The notes below the pieces were generated by a model, which made no database searches, was not told the DNA's origin, and was given only the letters and a program-made list of their open reading frames with translations. From NCBI GenBank assembly GCA_947396885.1, contig OX377206.1, forward strand, positions 85,805,960 through 85,869,959: a DNA stretch of 64,000 nucleotides. Reading direction: 5' to 3'. Numbering within the stretch: the stretch's first letter is position 1; each line of letters opens with the position of its first letter. Below are positions 1 through 13,500 of this stretch, piece after piece. A program made the translations under genes and the position numbers. The DNA comes from Heligmosomoides polygyrus polygyrus (taxonomy: Eukaryota > Nematoda > Chromadorea > Rhabditida > Heligmosomidae).

Positions 1-384
1 TACACCCAGTAACGTAAAACCGAGATATCTATGAGGAATGCCTGAAATTTTTATATTAATCTATTCGAGCTATAGCCTTAGTGCACAAGACAGTTTGCCG
101 AATTAATAAGGTAAAAACAAACATGTAAGAGAAATCCGTAATTATTGAAGATCCTAGGATAGATTACTGAAGGAGCGCTATCCCAGTTGGACAGATTTGT
201 CTAGGTCCACCTAGTATGTGATATAGCGCATCCTAGATGGACCTAAAGGGAAAAAAGATGACCGGAAACATGTGCATTTTAGGTGCACCTAGGATGTGCT
301 CTATTACACTAGGTGGAGCACTGAAATACTCTGCACCCACCCAAGTGGGATAGCGCCAGCAGACGTTGCATACCATCACGGGCA

Positions 385-859
385 GGATTCATCAACGTTT
401 ATACCCGCGGGTATAGGGGGTAGAGATACCCACGATGAAGCCTGCGTCTATGACTCTTGCTTTATCTCTACCCCGCATACCCTGCATACCCACGGGTTTA
501 ATTGTTGATGAATCCGGCCCCAGGATTCATCAACGCTGATACCCGCGGGTATGCGGAATACAGGCGGTAGACGTACCTACGATGAGGCATACATGATAAA
601 TCTTACCCGCTACATCGTGGGTATATAGGTGGGTAGAGAATACTCGACGACCGTCTTGGGTGCGCCCGCATACCTACGAGAATTTCGTGCCCTCATGACA
701 AAATGGCACTCCACCGAGATTAACTAATCTCCCGAGAGCCCTAGTTCTACCTTGCCCTCGAATTCATTCATGAATACGAATCGTACCCGCTACCCACTGC
801 GGGTAGTGGATACGATCCCCCACGGTATCTCTACCTATACGCACTGCTTGATGAATCGG
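385..859. repeat. Two adjacent palindromic MITE-like units
   Basis: The unit at 385-515 begins AGGATTCATCAACG and ends in GTTGATGAATCC, with internal ATACCCGCGGGTAT palindromes. A second unit starts almost immediately (522) with the same end sequence and closes near 859 with CTTGATGAATCGGG. Both look like fold-back elements without coding capacity. They lie in the presumed 3' intronic part of the sma-9-like gene. Confidence 0.6.
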
Positions 860-1284
860 GCCCGACGACTGTAAGACTATGAATCGGTAAACGTTAAAAA
901 TAATACTCCCGAGTTTAACCACACTTGAAACCCCTACTGCTACAGCATCAAAACTATGATAAGAAATGCTTCAGCTCTTCACAGCAAAGAATTACTGGAA
1001 GGGTTTTTTGGAAAATGCTTTTAAAAAAGCTCCAGCTGTGAGAATATGGTTGTTTCAACATGCCATTAAAGCTTCTCTACCATAGTTAGCGTTGCAACAC
1101 CAAAGATACTGCTTGAAAACCGCAGACGGTACTTTAGCGCATTGCCGAAGCTATCAACCTGATAGCCATAGATCGTTTACTCCTCAGCATAGGATGGCAA
1201 ACTTCTACTTCGATGGGGTCTAAGTAAGCAAAAGCGAGCAAAAGAAACACTATGTAGATTTTTAGAGAATAAACACTAGCTTAC

Positions 1285-1535
1285 CTTGCCCATATTTTCT
1301 GTATGGATTCGAGTCTTCTGGTGGAGGCAGATGGTCATCTGCCTCATCATCGGAGCTGCTGGAATGTGAAGAACCAATAGTTTCACTCCGAGGAGAATAA
1401 TAAAGAAGAATTCGTAAGAGACGAAAACTCACGCAGCTCTGTCCAATATCGAGTCCATATCGTCGTACTGGTAACGGTCGTCATCTGGACTCGCGATAAC
1501 TAGACCGTCTTCGTTATCGCTTTCGTTACCCGAAC
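1285..1535 (-). CDS. sma-9: sma-9-like exons 21-22: acidic tail after the fingers
   Basis: Exon 21 (1535-1433) is acidic (GNESDNEDG and RYQYDDMDS). Exon 22 (1358-1285) continues with [16 protein letters not shown]. An acidic Ser/Asp/Glu segment right after the second finger pair is typical of HIVEP/Schnurri proteins. The donor gtaagc after 1285 shows that more coding exons follow, but none could be recognised between 1284 and 1. Confidence 0.85.
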
Positions 1536-4500
1536 CTAAGCCAGACATAAATTTGACCAATAAGTTTGCGGAAATTATGAAACATACCTTGGACTAAATG
1601 TCTCCGATGTGTTTTAGAATTAAGGTGCTTTGTCCAATTACCTTTAGTTTTAAATGAGAAATTACACTCCTTACACTTGTAGGGGCGGATGTCAGTGTGC
1701 GACCTGAAAAGCAGAACGCATCCGTCGATACATTAAATATAAATAGCAAGAAGAACTATTTAGTTAAGTAAAAAATCATCGATTTTCGAAGTTGAATAAT
1801 AGGAATGTGTCAATTGTCTACGTATGTGCACCAGTCTTAATTCCTTCTCTAGGAGGCCTACCTCGAGGCTGTGACCATGAGAATAAAAAGCTATTCCTCC
1901 AATCACTCTTAGTTATTTTTAGTTTTGCTAAAACTAATAGTGAATCAGTTAGACTTATGCTGATATAGATTTTGATGATTTTGTTCCTGCACGAAATTCT
2001 CACCAATACTGATCGTCCCGTCAGAAACGTGCAATAATATGTGGTTCCTTAGTTGGATCAATAGTTGTGGTTCCTTAGTTGGATTTCAAACAAAAGTCCA
2101 AAGGTGGGGTAATAACATAAGACGGTCTCCATAAAAGGATGGATTCTAACGTAAAACAAAACGCCTACAAACAGTCAACATATAGAAAATTCGTAAGTGT
2201 GTGCACGAGTCAATCATCTATGTCATTTATGGAAGGTAGATCTATGTAAAATAGTTGGTATACTCATCTTCTCCTCACATTTCAACAATGCAGATGAACG
2301 ACGGATTCCATCGCAGAACTTATGTATATTAATGAAACCAAGTAAATAGAGACAACGCACTTGATATGTTTATTGAGCATACTAGGCTTTTTGCACCGGA
2401 TACCGCATCTATCACAAACGTATCGTCCTCGACCTCGTCCTCGAACGTACACGTATACCTGAACCGACAGCCATCTTCACAGGATCTCTCAGAGCTCAAC
2501 ATCACTCAGCGTGATTTCGCTATCAGTGTTCTGCACCAAGTCCAAGCCTATGCCATTCAAGCGACTTTCACGCTTGTCATTTAAATTACAATGTCAGCTC
2601 ACCCTCCTCAAGCCACGCTGAACCAAAATACAATCTCACTAAAAACTAATGCAAAAAACCATAACAGTAGACTCCAGTTCAAAGAGGCTTTAGGGTCGCG
2701 AAAGCGTTTAAAACCACGGAAGCTGCGAAATACAGAAGTGGTGGAACAATTTGGGTAGTATGCTCTGTAGAAATAAACCAAAACCAAGATTTCTTAAAAC
2801 ATCCGACTTCTTGGAGCGTGTGTAGCGCAGTCGGAGGAGGTGCCGGCTGTCGCGTGCACTCGACACCAAGTACCCGGTTCGGATTCCCTGCCCAGGCCAA
2901 CGAAGCCTTCCATCCCTCCGGTATAGGTGACTTAATAGCAGACTTGACTGGGAATGATAAAGCGCTGACCAGTCCATTGGCTGGTCACCGCAAGTCATTG
3001 TATGGCCAAATACGCATTCAAATCACCTCCACATCCCGTGAAAGCAGAGTGCGTGGCGCATCCTAAAAAGGACTGAGGAATCCCGTCCCTTATCCGACTT
3101 CACAATGCTAATCTCAGTTTTGATATGATAAATGATAAAGATGTAGTTACAGGACATGTCTTTCACTACAAGAATTGAAAGTTCAAAAAGCAATTTTGTC
3201 GCAACTTCGCGAATTGCATATACAAGGGAAAAACAGGCCGTGTGACAAACAAGAAAAAAATTCCATCGTCGCTATTTTTGATTTAATGCCGAAATCTGAC
3301 GCAATAAATGGCCAACGAAGCTGTAGTTTAGGGGGTGCTAGCTGAAATTCTTCAAGGAGACGAATCACTTCCTTGCCATTCCAATATCTACACTCAACTA
3401 AAAGCACTTCCAAACAAGGCCTCACTGACGTTTTTAAATGCCACTTCAAAACTCACCCCTATACAGTGCTCACCTCGTCAGTTCGGTATCCTCCGATAAC
3501 AGGATCCTGCTTCCTTACCGTCTTCGCCAGCTTAGCTGCTTCGCTCGAGGGAACATATTTTGGAGTCGCGACTCTTGGTGATCTAAACACAACTAAGGTA
3601 CGCCATAGAATGAAAGAGAGTATTGAAGAAAAACTGTACTTCTCTCTACTCGACTCGGCTACACTTGAGCTAGCAGTACCGATTTTGGGAGTAGAATGAA
3701 CATCACTTGCCTTAAAATACAATCTGAAAAATTATATGACATATTGTACTGTAAACGCGCAACAAACACACCTCATCTACAACGGGCTTTGTGTCAGCTT
3801 CGGGAACATCCACAATGGGACAGAACACCTCCTCCGGTTCATTCTTGCCATTCTGACCTTGCTCCGATTGTCGCCTCAACTAAAAGAACAAACTCCATCG
3901 TGGATATATACCTCGCTGGCGAATAATATTGGCAGACCTTGTTCCGATACTCCCAGAACGAGGAGTGCGTCATCTTATACTGCCCGTGGTCACGATTCGC
4001 GATGCTATAGCGCCAGAACGGTTTCACACCCGTTCGAGGCCTTGTTGAGCACATTCCCATATATAGCAGATTTAGCTTAGATTCGGTCTCGTTGATGCTC
4101 ACCTTGAAAAGCTCACAATAGATTTGAAAACGCCATAATGAAACGGTTCTTTCGTCATAGGCCGATGCCATATTAGAGCAGACTATTACACACCTGATGC
4201 CAATTGCTATACATCGAAAGATTCCCTTTCTGCTCAACAAACATGGGCTGAGCACGATGCATGCAGACGAACGTCTCGCTCGTGATGTTCCTGCCACGAG
4301 ACCTGCACATATGACAAAATTTATAAACATGCTTACAAATGAACGATCGATGAATTCGTTCAATTTCTGCGCCGACTTACCTCCTAACTGTTGCCACATC
4401 AGTGGTAGCCTGCACTTTACACGACTGCGTTAAAACTAACGTATATGGCTTCTCCGTGTTGCCATCTAGAACATGTCCATCGATGCTGAACGGATTTTCC

Positions 4501-7500
4501 TGAACAGAACAAGGATGAGTTCAAGAGTTATGCGGAATTGAAGTGACATCTCTGAAGAAATCCTCACCTCCTTCTTTGAAATTTGACTCACACCTATGGG
4601 CAATGGGACAAACGATGCACCAGTAGGAGAGACAAACGCTGAAGAGCTTCCGGAAATCTGAAGCGCGGAGAACGGCACAGGGGTGTGCACTTGTTGCATT
4701 ACGGATGAAACAGCTACTGGAGCTGCCACCAACAGGGATCGTTGTTGACTGCTGCTAACTGACGCCGTTGCGCACCTGAACAGGTTATCACATGAACCAC
4801 CTTCCAGAAAAAATTGCATGTAAAATCGTTGGTGACGGTAATAAACAAAATTCTTCTTACAAACCATCATAATTTTCAAAGACAAAAAACATCACTGCAC
4901 CTTTACAAAGTCTCCCTCGAATAAACGTGGAATTGCACCCATTCGGTAAATTTTCAAAAGAGGAAGTAAAACGGTAAATGTCAGCTATAATCAGCCCTCG
5001 AAAGGGCATGTCGTGCATTACTTTATGACATAATGGTGGGATATATATCGTGCGAAAAATTTGAATCTGACTTCCGCTTACATTATAAGCACCTTATACC
5101 CCAGCCCCTTCAGAACTTCTGACATTCACTGTTATAAACTTTCAAGTTCAAAATTCCAGGCGCTGATACCAAAAATGCGAAAACTGGTCTTGTTTGTTTT
5201 CTCATTTATCATTTTTTTTCGAAGAAGCTGTTGCAACACAAACAATATTCTAGGGTTATATTAATGTAATGGTTATAACCATATAACCATTACATTACTA
5301 TAACCCCAGAATATTACTTATTATTAGCATAAGTACATTGCTACGGGAGTTATCATATAATCAGTGTAGCCAGATGGCAATTACTAAAGTCGTAAGGGTT
5401 CCAATTTTAATGTAAGTGATCGTTCACTCTATTGTTGCTTTTAGCGGTTACTTTGTTTGTTTGTCGACTTCGTTAAGGTAGTGCACCACAGGGTGCAATT
5501 AAATAAATAAATAAACACAACGACTACCATACATATTTAACCCCAAGAAATGCAACTAGTTAGGATCTTAATGATGCTATTAATGAGGACTAAAGTACGT
5601 AAATATTTCGATAAATTAGATTACCCATACCCACATCAAGGGGAACACTATTTCGGCCCCGCAGAAGTAACAAACCATCACTGTAAATCAGTCTTTCCAA
5701 GCAAGGTGCTCACACATCTTTTCGGATTCTAGAAACTACCTTCGGGAGAGCTCTGACTGCTCAAGGTCCAGCTCGACTAGCGATTCGTTTCTATCCATCT
5801 TCGCAGGTCTTCGTTCCTCGAGTACAACAATATCTCGCGATTCCTGCAAAGCATAATGTTGTGCAAGGTCAAATGCCCTCGATAAGCAGCACTAACACAA
5901 AAATGTACCGGTCTGGACAATTTAGTGGGACTTTGTTGCTCGGCAACCACAGCGGCTAGCAATCTTCTTTTCAAGGGATGTCTGCTCTGAGAATCAGTTT
6001 CCATACGCTTACACGTAGACTGCAACGCAAACGAAGACTCAGCTTTCAACTAAAAAAAGAAGTTTTAAGAAACGTTGAGGTATTAGCAAACAATCGACGC
6101 TACCTTCTCCATTTCTGCATTGGCCGCTTCCACTTTCTTACTACACCTAATTTCGTGCACTTGTAGACCAGCTTCATTAGGAAAACTGAAAATGGAAAAT
6201 GTTAGAACAATATTTGTAGTACGGTTATCATCATCAGTAGCGCAGAAGTCCTAGTGGGACCCCAAAATACCTAAGTCTCAAAACACGATTTCTATGAAGA
6301 GGCCAATTGTATGGAAAAAGTCATGCCCTTCGTCTCCCTCTGGAATTGACTACAACTATACGAAAAAGCTATCTATGCCAAGGGTTATTTCCTTTGATAA
6401 AAGGATTTCACTGAAAATTCAGAAAGCGGAGCTGCTGGAGATAGAATCAGGTAAAATTTCTTTACGTAAAGAAACCTACGGGAATTCAACAAATTACTAT
6501 GTGAAGAAGACGATATCCTAGGACTGCCTGTTCAAGCTTTTCAAAATCTTATTATTCGCAAATTGTTCGGTCAAATTTGATGGATACTACTCTGTTTAGT
6601 TTTGTTTGTCAATCAGATGCAGTTTCTTGCTTTACTCCAAAAATGCTAAATAAGTTTCCTTTTTTCTCTCCGTCTCCTCAAATTGTCTCTTCTAAGTGTT
6701 GCTGTTTGTCTGATGTTCGTCTCTGACATATTCCTTGTTTGATTATCACGTGTGTTTATGTTACACGTCAATAAATAAATAGAAGCTTGAAGGGAGCACA
6801 TTGGCTAAAGCACTACCAGTAGCTGCCGCACGGTACGGTACCTGAGCAGGAGTGGGCAATATGTTCTACGAACCCACTTTTTGAAAGAATCTTCAACACC
6901 GAAATGAAACTTAAGTCGATATCTAAAAAACCACACAGAATACGAAAAAAAAAACGAAAGTGTTGATAATACTCACGTTAAGAGACAAAATGAGCAAGTT
7001 GGCAACAATTCCTGCTTGACACTCCGATTTATTGGCAGGCCCGACGTTAAACTCCCTCCAAACGATGTTTTCGCACTCTGCAAAACATTCCAGTCAAATA
7101 ATAGCCAACCTAGGAAGAACGCTAATGTATCTATCTAGGAAACCTCCACGATAACAAATTCAGACATACCAAGAGGGGCTCGTAGTGTGACTGACTACGA
7201 CTACTTGATTGTAACATGCGGTGGTCTCGAATGCCAGGAGACGTTCGTGTAGAGCCTGCTGCAGCTGTAACTGAATATTTTTGGTAGTTGTCAAATGAGT
7301 TAAAAGTTGCACTAATCAATACAAAATGCATACTTTTATTGCCTGTAAAAGCTTTTATCTCTTCCGAACTTAACTCTGAATTCGTGTTTGCTTTCTGAGA
7401 GCTTGCGCTTCTACAGGTAAAGCTAGCAAGTACGGAAACTTTCAAAAGTGCCCAAAAATTGCCGGCGCAATACGGGTATGGGGGGGGGGGGAGGAGGTGC

Positions 7501-10500
7501 ACCCTTATGACGATTAATTTTTCTTGCTTTTTTCATACTACAGCTCATTGTTCCAGCACAATCCTAGTGTGGAGGTGGGCCTCAGGAAAGCGTGAAATTA
7601 CCGCAGCTGTATGTTGAAAATTTCCACGCTTAAAGGTACTGCCGCATCACCCCATATCCGTATTGCGCCAAATCGCCCTTCAAGGTTACAAAAAGCTCTC
7701 ATTATAAAGATTTTTTATGCCCTAAGATTATTATCACAGCTATATAGCGCAAAAGTACCATCAACGAACAGCCTATTTGGGTCATGGGTTATTATTGAGT
7801 ACTTGAAGTGCATATGCAGTAACTGAAAACAACTCCTTAACAGTATGTGAAAACAAGTCATTCACAGCTGTTAGACTCAATAAAGAAACGAGGCAGTCAC
7901 TCATGCTGCTCATTAAAACAAAATTACGTTAATGCAACAATCGACTCACCATATTCACCACCACTGTTACTATCGTGGTCCAATGATGACTGACCACCTG
8001 CCTGTCGGTGATAAGGCCGTCGCTTCAGGAGCGTCTTAAATTAAAAATAATCATGTACTCAGTGAACTTTCCTATGAAATTATGCAAAGAAGGACTGACT
8101 ACCAAAGAAAGTTATCGAGAAGTTTTTGTTTAAAAAAATGAGGGCGCAAATACGGTCGGAAGGTCACCCCTTATTCAGTGGTTGTACGTCTTGGTGAGAA
8201 GGCACGTGTATGTTCAGTTACATCAGAAATGGTATTCCTCAGTAGGGGTAGAACACACCAGTGCAGCAAAAAATTCCGGTTTCAAAAAGCACAAACCGTT
8301 ATGTCGGGGTGCCCACATGGTGACCCCTCCCAACACTATTTGCCCAAAAAATAGCCTAAAACTAATACGGTGCAAAGCAGGTAGAAAGAGAAGCTGCATA
8401 GCGCTATTACCTGATGCGGCTGAACTATCGCTTCGTTCTCACTGATGAGCCGCGAAATCTTCTCCTCAACCGATTCCACGTCTGCTCCGGGCGCATTGTT
8501 CCGTGCAGGGCCAGGCAAGTTCCTCTCGTGGTGGTGCTGGACCTGCTGCGCACGACTTCCACTCTGATTCTAAAGTACATTTCGTTTCAAACATTTCCAG
8601 GAGGTCTTCGAAGAGGATTAGGAACAGTTCAGGGCCCCGAAAAAGTAGAAAGAAACTGCATAGCTCACCAAAAAAGTCTGCTCCTGATCTCTGGAAGGGA
8701 TACTGAATGAACCAGTCTGCTGTTGTTGCTCGTTCATGTAAGCGTTCATCAGACGCTCTTGAGCGATCATCTGCGAATCAATGTTTCCAGATTGAACTGA
8801 AATGACATATTTGTCGCTCACGGATAAAATATTAGTAACGGCAGAATGAAACATGTCACATACTTATTACACCACAGACCACCACCTCAGACCGAATTTT
8901 TAGTGAGTTATGTAACGAAATAAAGAATTCTGCAGCAGCCATGTTCGACTCTCGGTTAACCTCCGCAAATTGAAGGTGCTTGCCTCTTGCTAGGTTCTTC
9001 ACGAGGTTGTTGTATTGATTTGTTGCTTAACATTTTCGCTGGATCGCCTTTCTTAGAAGCCATCAAAGGACCGCTAACGGAAGAGATGAATGGGTCTGGG
9101 ACGGCATCTGCTATAATCCATGCCTTGTATCCAGGCTGCCTGCTAGGCGTTGACCAAGGAAAGTCTTCAGCATACCTAGGCCTCGTCCCAGTATTGCATA
9201 ATCAGCTGATCTAAGACGCTGCATTGTCAGAGCGACGGCGGTGGCGTAATGGTAGTGTGCCTGCTCTCAGAAGGGTGAGGTCATGAGTTCGAATTGCATC
9301 TACATTGTAGCATTTTCACTGTTTTTGAGGTGAAGAATGAAATTTGTTATCTACAATCTTAACTTGAAACAGCTCAGCTGTTCGAGGACCAGAAGTAACA
9401 TGTACTGACTGCACTGCACGATTCTCGAAAATGCAAAAAAATGCTACCCTAATTTTGGATAAGGTGTGGTAGCGCAGTCGCAAGAGGCGCCGGGTGTCAC
9501 ATGCAACCGGCTTCCTAGTTCAAATTTCCAGGCCAGGCCAATCAAGCCTTCCATCCCTCTGGGGTCGGTAAATTGGTACCAGACTTGCCTGGGAAGGAAT
9601 AATCATTGACATATCCATCGATTGGCTAACGCAGGACATTGTATAAGCCAAATACGCATTCAAATTGCCTCCACGGCATCTTGTAAAAGTAGAATGCGTG
9701 ATGCATCCCGAATGGGGTTGAATAACGCCTTTCTTTGTCCTTTCTTATCTTCTTAACTTTACCTGAAAGTGTTATTTGAAGCGCTGCTCATGAATCTGCG
9801 ATGGTCCCCGAATTTTCGGCACATTATGGCTGGTTAAGGTCTGTATGGGTAAGGGAGGGTGGTGAGGTCGAGCGCACCAGTTCTGTCCAAAGTTTGCGTG
9901 GCATTCGTTTTGACTACTCGCTTTACGATGAAATCAGAATCTGACGGCTTTATTCGTCAAAAAAGGAGTGCAAGCTGTTACCAAGCGTTTGTTCAGAAGT
10001 GCGTTGGGAGGGAGGCTAAAAGATCTCATCGACGATAAACCACAATATACTGAACCACTACGACGGGCGAGAATCGAAACACGACCCTACTTTTGCTAGA
10101 CAGCTACTCTATCGCTACATCACCGCCGTCGCTGACAGAACAGCACCTTAGCTGTGCTGATTAAGCAACAGCCACCGTCCATCAACGCACCCGAGTTATA
10201 GTTGACAAGGTGAGGTCAGAACTCAGTCGGTAACCCATATAACAGTTTTGGTATGGATATTTCTATTCAGCGTTTTAAGCTCTTTCACGCTATCTAGGAC
10301 TTTCTCCAAGGCTTCATGGGAGGCTTCCCTGGTGGGGCACAGGAGCCAGCAGAAACTTTGGGTAGTAAAGCCGACAATAACAACCTCGTCAAGAGCTCGG
10401 CAACAAAACAAAAAGAATTCTGATACAATGCTCCCTTGCTGCGATCAAAACTCTAGCGTCAGGTGGGACTCGAGCCTGCACCTCCTGTTGATCGAGTGGG

Positions 10501-13500
10501 AATGCTTTACGCCATTACACCACTGTTTGATCGAACGCAACGTCCACACCTCGTGGGACAGATCAGCACACACTCGTGTATCGAGAGGAGCCCGTCTCTG
10601 ATATCAGCATGGAACCAGTTAAGCTACCAATTAGGTAGGTGTACATCATTTCCGCCCGGTCAACAGGCAGTGCGGGTTTGAGTCCCGCCTGGTGCAGGAG
10701 TTTTGATTGCAACGAGACATCGTTATAACAGCTTTCAACCTCGACACCCACTTGAGGGTTGAGGAAAATGATTTCAAAAAAATTCAGCCCTGAACAAACC
10801 ATACTGTGGCTTCCACTGTAAGTAATAAAGTAGGTGCATTCCCAGCTGACAGATGAAGTAACGGGCAATAAGCGCTGGCGGCAGTTATATGAACCATATC
10901 CCGGGGTTCCCTCTCTCGTCACTAGAAATTCTGCCGAATATTTCTTCATAAATTTCTTCAGAGATTTCCTCACATTTCGTTCGTCTCCACGTACCTTTGC
11001 CGTTTATTAATCTTTCGGGGCAAAAATGCTCATCAAATGATTTCAACAAGCTTAACTCTCACGTAGCAGGAAAACTTAGTCATGTAACGCTATAGTACAG
11101 TACAAAAGCTCGGGCGAACCGTAGCGAGTGTCTAGAAGACCTAGATTCCTTTTAATGTGTAGGGTGCGCGTGTAGAGTGTTTGCAAGAGCCTATGCTTCC
11201 CTTTTATGGAGGGACACTTTTGGATGCATTCGGCATTGTCAATATAACGATGGGGCGCTGAGACGTCAGCCTTTTCGCTAGAATCGACATCTATGATGTC
11301 ACGAAATTGGTATGTGGGAAGCAGCCGGTAGATAGCATGACATGGCATGTGGCGTAGTTGGCAGCGTGCCTCATCGCACGTGGCGCCATGCATCGATCGC
11401 TGTCTCGTTTCGCACCAGATCAACCAAGCCGTCTATATCTATGAGGCTGGTAAAGCGTCCGGGAAGAATAAAACCTACAATCGTACATTGGATGGCCACT
11501 GTACCTCAGTGGGAGTCCGATAACCCACTCATATTGGCTCCACGATACGCCGAAGTAGAAAGTGCGGCGCAATCCGAAGGAAGTCTATTAAGGCTGTGCA
11601 GCGCGAGGACATCCGGAATCTGACACCCGTTTAAGTAGACCAGCTAAGTGCTGCGTTACCGTGTTAATTCCCCGATCGGTACAATCCGGGATGAGGCCCA
11701 GCGTCTCCGGAAGAGGGGAACTTTCAAGGTTCTCGGCTGCGACCAATCCCTTCGCGCCTGCGGGGAAGAATACGGAGAAACCCTCTTGTGATTATTCAAG
11801 GTCTCCACATGGCGCTGGGAACACAACGCGGAAAGTAGACATAAGATCCGAAGCCAGTTCAGAAAATTCGAATCTATCATTTTTTTCCAAAGCATTTTGG
11901 AAGGATTATGTGGACAATGGCATTTTTGAAAAGCCCCGCATCTTGGTTTAATTCAGATAAAAATAGCTTAACAAGAAGAATTTTCTTCTGATCCAAATAA
12001 CTGATTCATCTTTGGATGTCACATCGGAAATCCGGATCGGATAGGACATCAGATTGCTGATCAAAATCAGTTATCTGAATTAACCAAAAATCCGATCTAG
12101 TGAAAATCACCCTACATGAATTGCCTTATACTCTGGACTTTTCAAAAATACAATTTTAGCACAATCCATTTCACCAGGGTTTGATAAAAAGTGACGGATC
12201 CGAATTATGCAAATCGGCATCGGATTCGATGTCTACTAGAAGGTACCCCTCAATGTCAAGAAGAATGTGTGGAAGCTGAGGCTCCTACTACCTCCGACGG
12301 GCTGACGCTGAAAAATTTGCAATAATCGGAACCCTCCCTAGATGCGTCACACACTTTCACCTGGATTTGATTTTAGGTGCCGTTAACGGTGAGGGGCTGC
12401 GGGGGCAGACATCGCTTTCCAGCTGCATGTTGCGAAGGCAATCTGAATGGGTATACATGGAATGAATTACGGTAACTCCCCAATGAACATTTCGGTGGCT
12501 CTAGGACATTGCTCCAACGTGCGCAGATAGCGCGCGCGCAGCGCGTGAGAAAAACTCTGGCGCCAGAAGCTTACTCATCGCCGCCTGCGACGCCTATGCC
12601 CTAGTTTACACTTGCGTCGCCACGCGATGCGGTACTACAATCACCATAGATATCGATTTTCGCCCGATCGATACCTATTCCGACTGTGGTGTCGCGCTGC
12701 GCAGCGACGCAACTATAAACCAGGGTTAACGTGACAGAGACGCTACGTCTCGTTGCGGCAATGTCTGTCCCCCCCCCCCCCCGCGTTGAAGGCGCCTAAA
12801 ATCAAATCCAGGTCCTCCCTAATATCGGCGCCAACGCTTGCCGACATTGGGCCACATGCACTCTTAACCCGCATTCCCTGTGTTAATTGCCAATAATGGC
12901 ACGACATTAGTTGCGCCTTTTAATTTTCAGTCTGCAGGAGCATACGAGACGCAATGTAACCTAAGCTTTACTTCTACACAAGATCTTCAATTAATCGCCT
13001 CAGCCATGCTCTCAAATGACTTCACAAGAACGAAGAGTGTCACAATGGAATCGCAGCCTCACCTTGAAAATCGGGTCACCACTACAAAACACTTAGTGCT
13101 TGTCGCAACGAACATACCTTGCGCTGGCATTTGAAATGAATGAGCCTGCGGTAGTTGAACCGGTTGTGGCTGAGGAATCTGTTGTTGCGCAAGCTGCTGC
13201 AACAACGTCTGCTGTTGCTGTTGTTGCTGTTGCAGAAGTTGCTGATAGTAAAGAGTGATCGCTGGATTCAGCAGCGGATTGAGAGCTCCTAGATTCTGAC
13301 CACCCTGAAAGTTGAGCTTTGAATTGCAGTCTTGAAGCGTAAACGGATACATATGTGTGAAAAGATACCTGGAACTGAGGCAGGAGTTGTCCGAACGCCA
13401 GCTGACTTTGCAGAGCCGAAAGCAGCTGAATGCCCTGAGCTTCTACGCTGGGTGAAGATACGTTAGTGCCCAACTGGTTCATAACAGCTAACGGGCTTGA

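Noticed and set aside
3183..3449. Extra sma-9-like exon at 3373-3410 (tgcttttag acceptor)
   Set aside because: In the required phase it stops after about ten codons; the exon at 2458-2361 joins 3474 in phase and supplies the expected finger sequence.
9240..9305. A tRNA gene
   Set aside because: A- and B-box-like words exist but the acceptor and anticodon arms do not pair; it belongs to a dispersed repeat.
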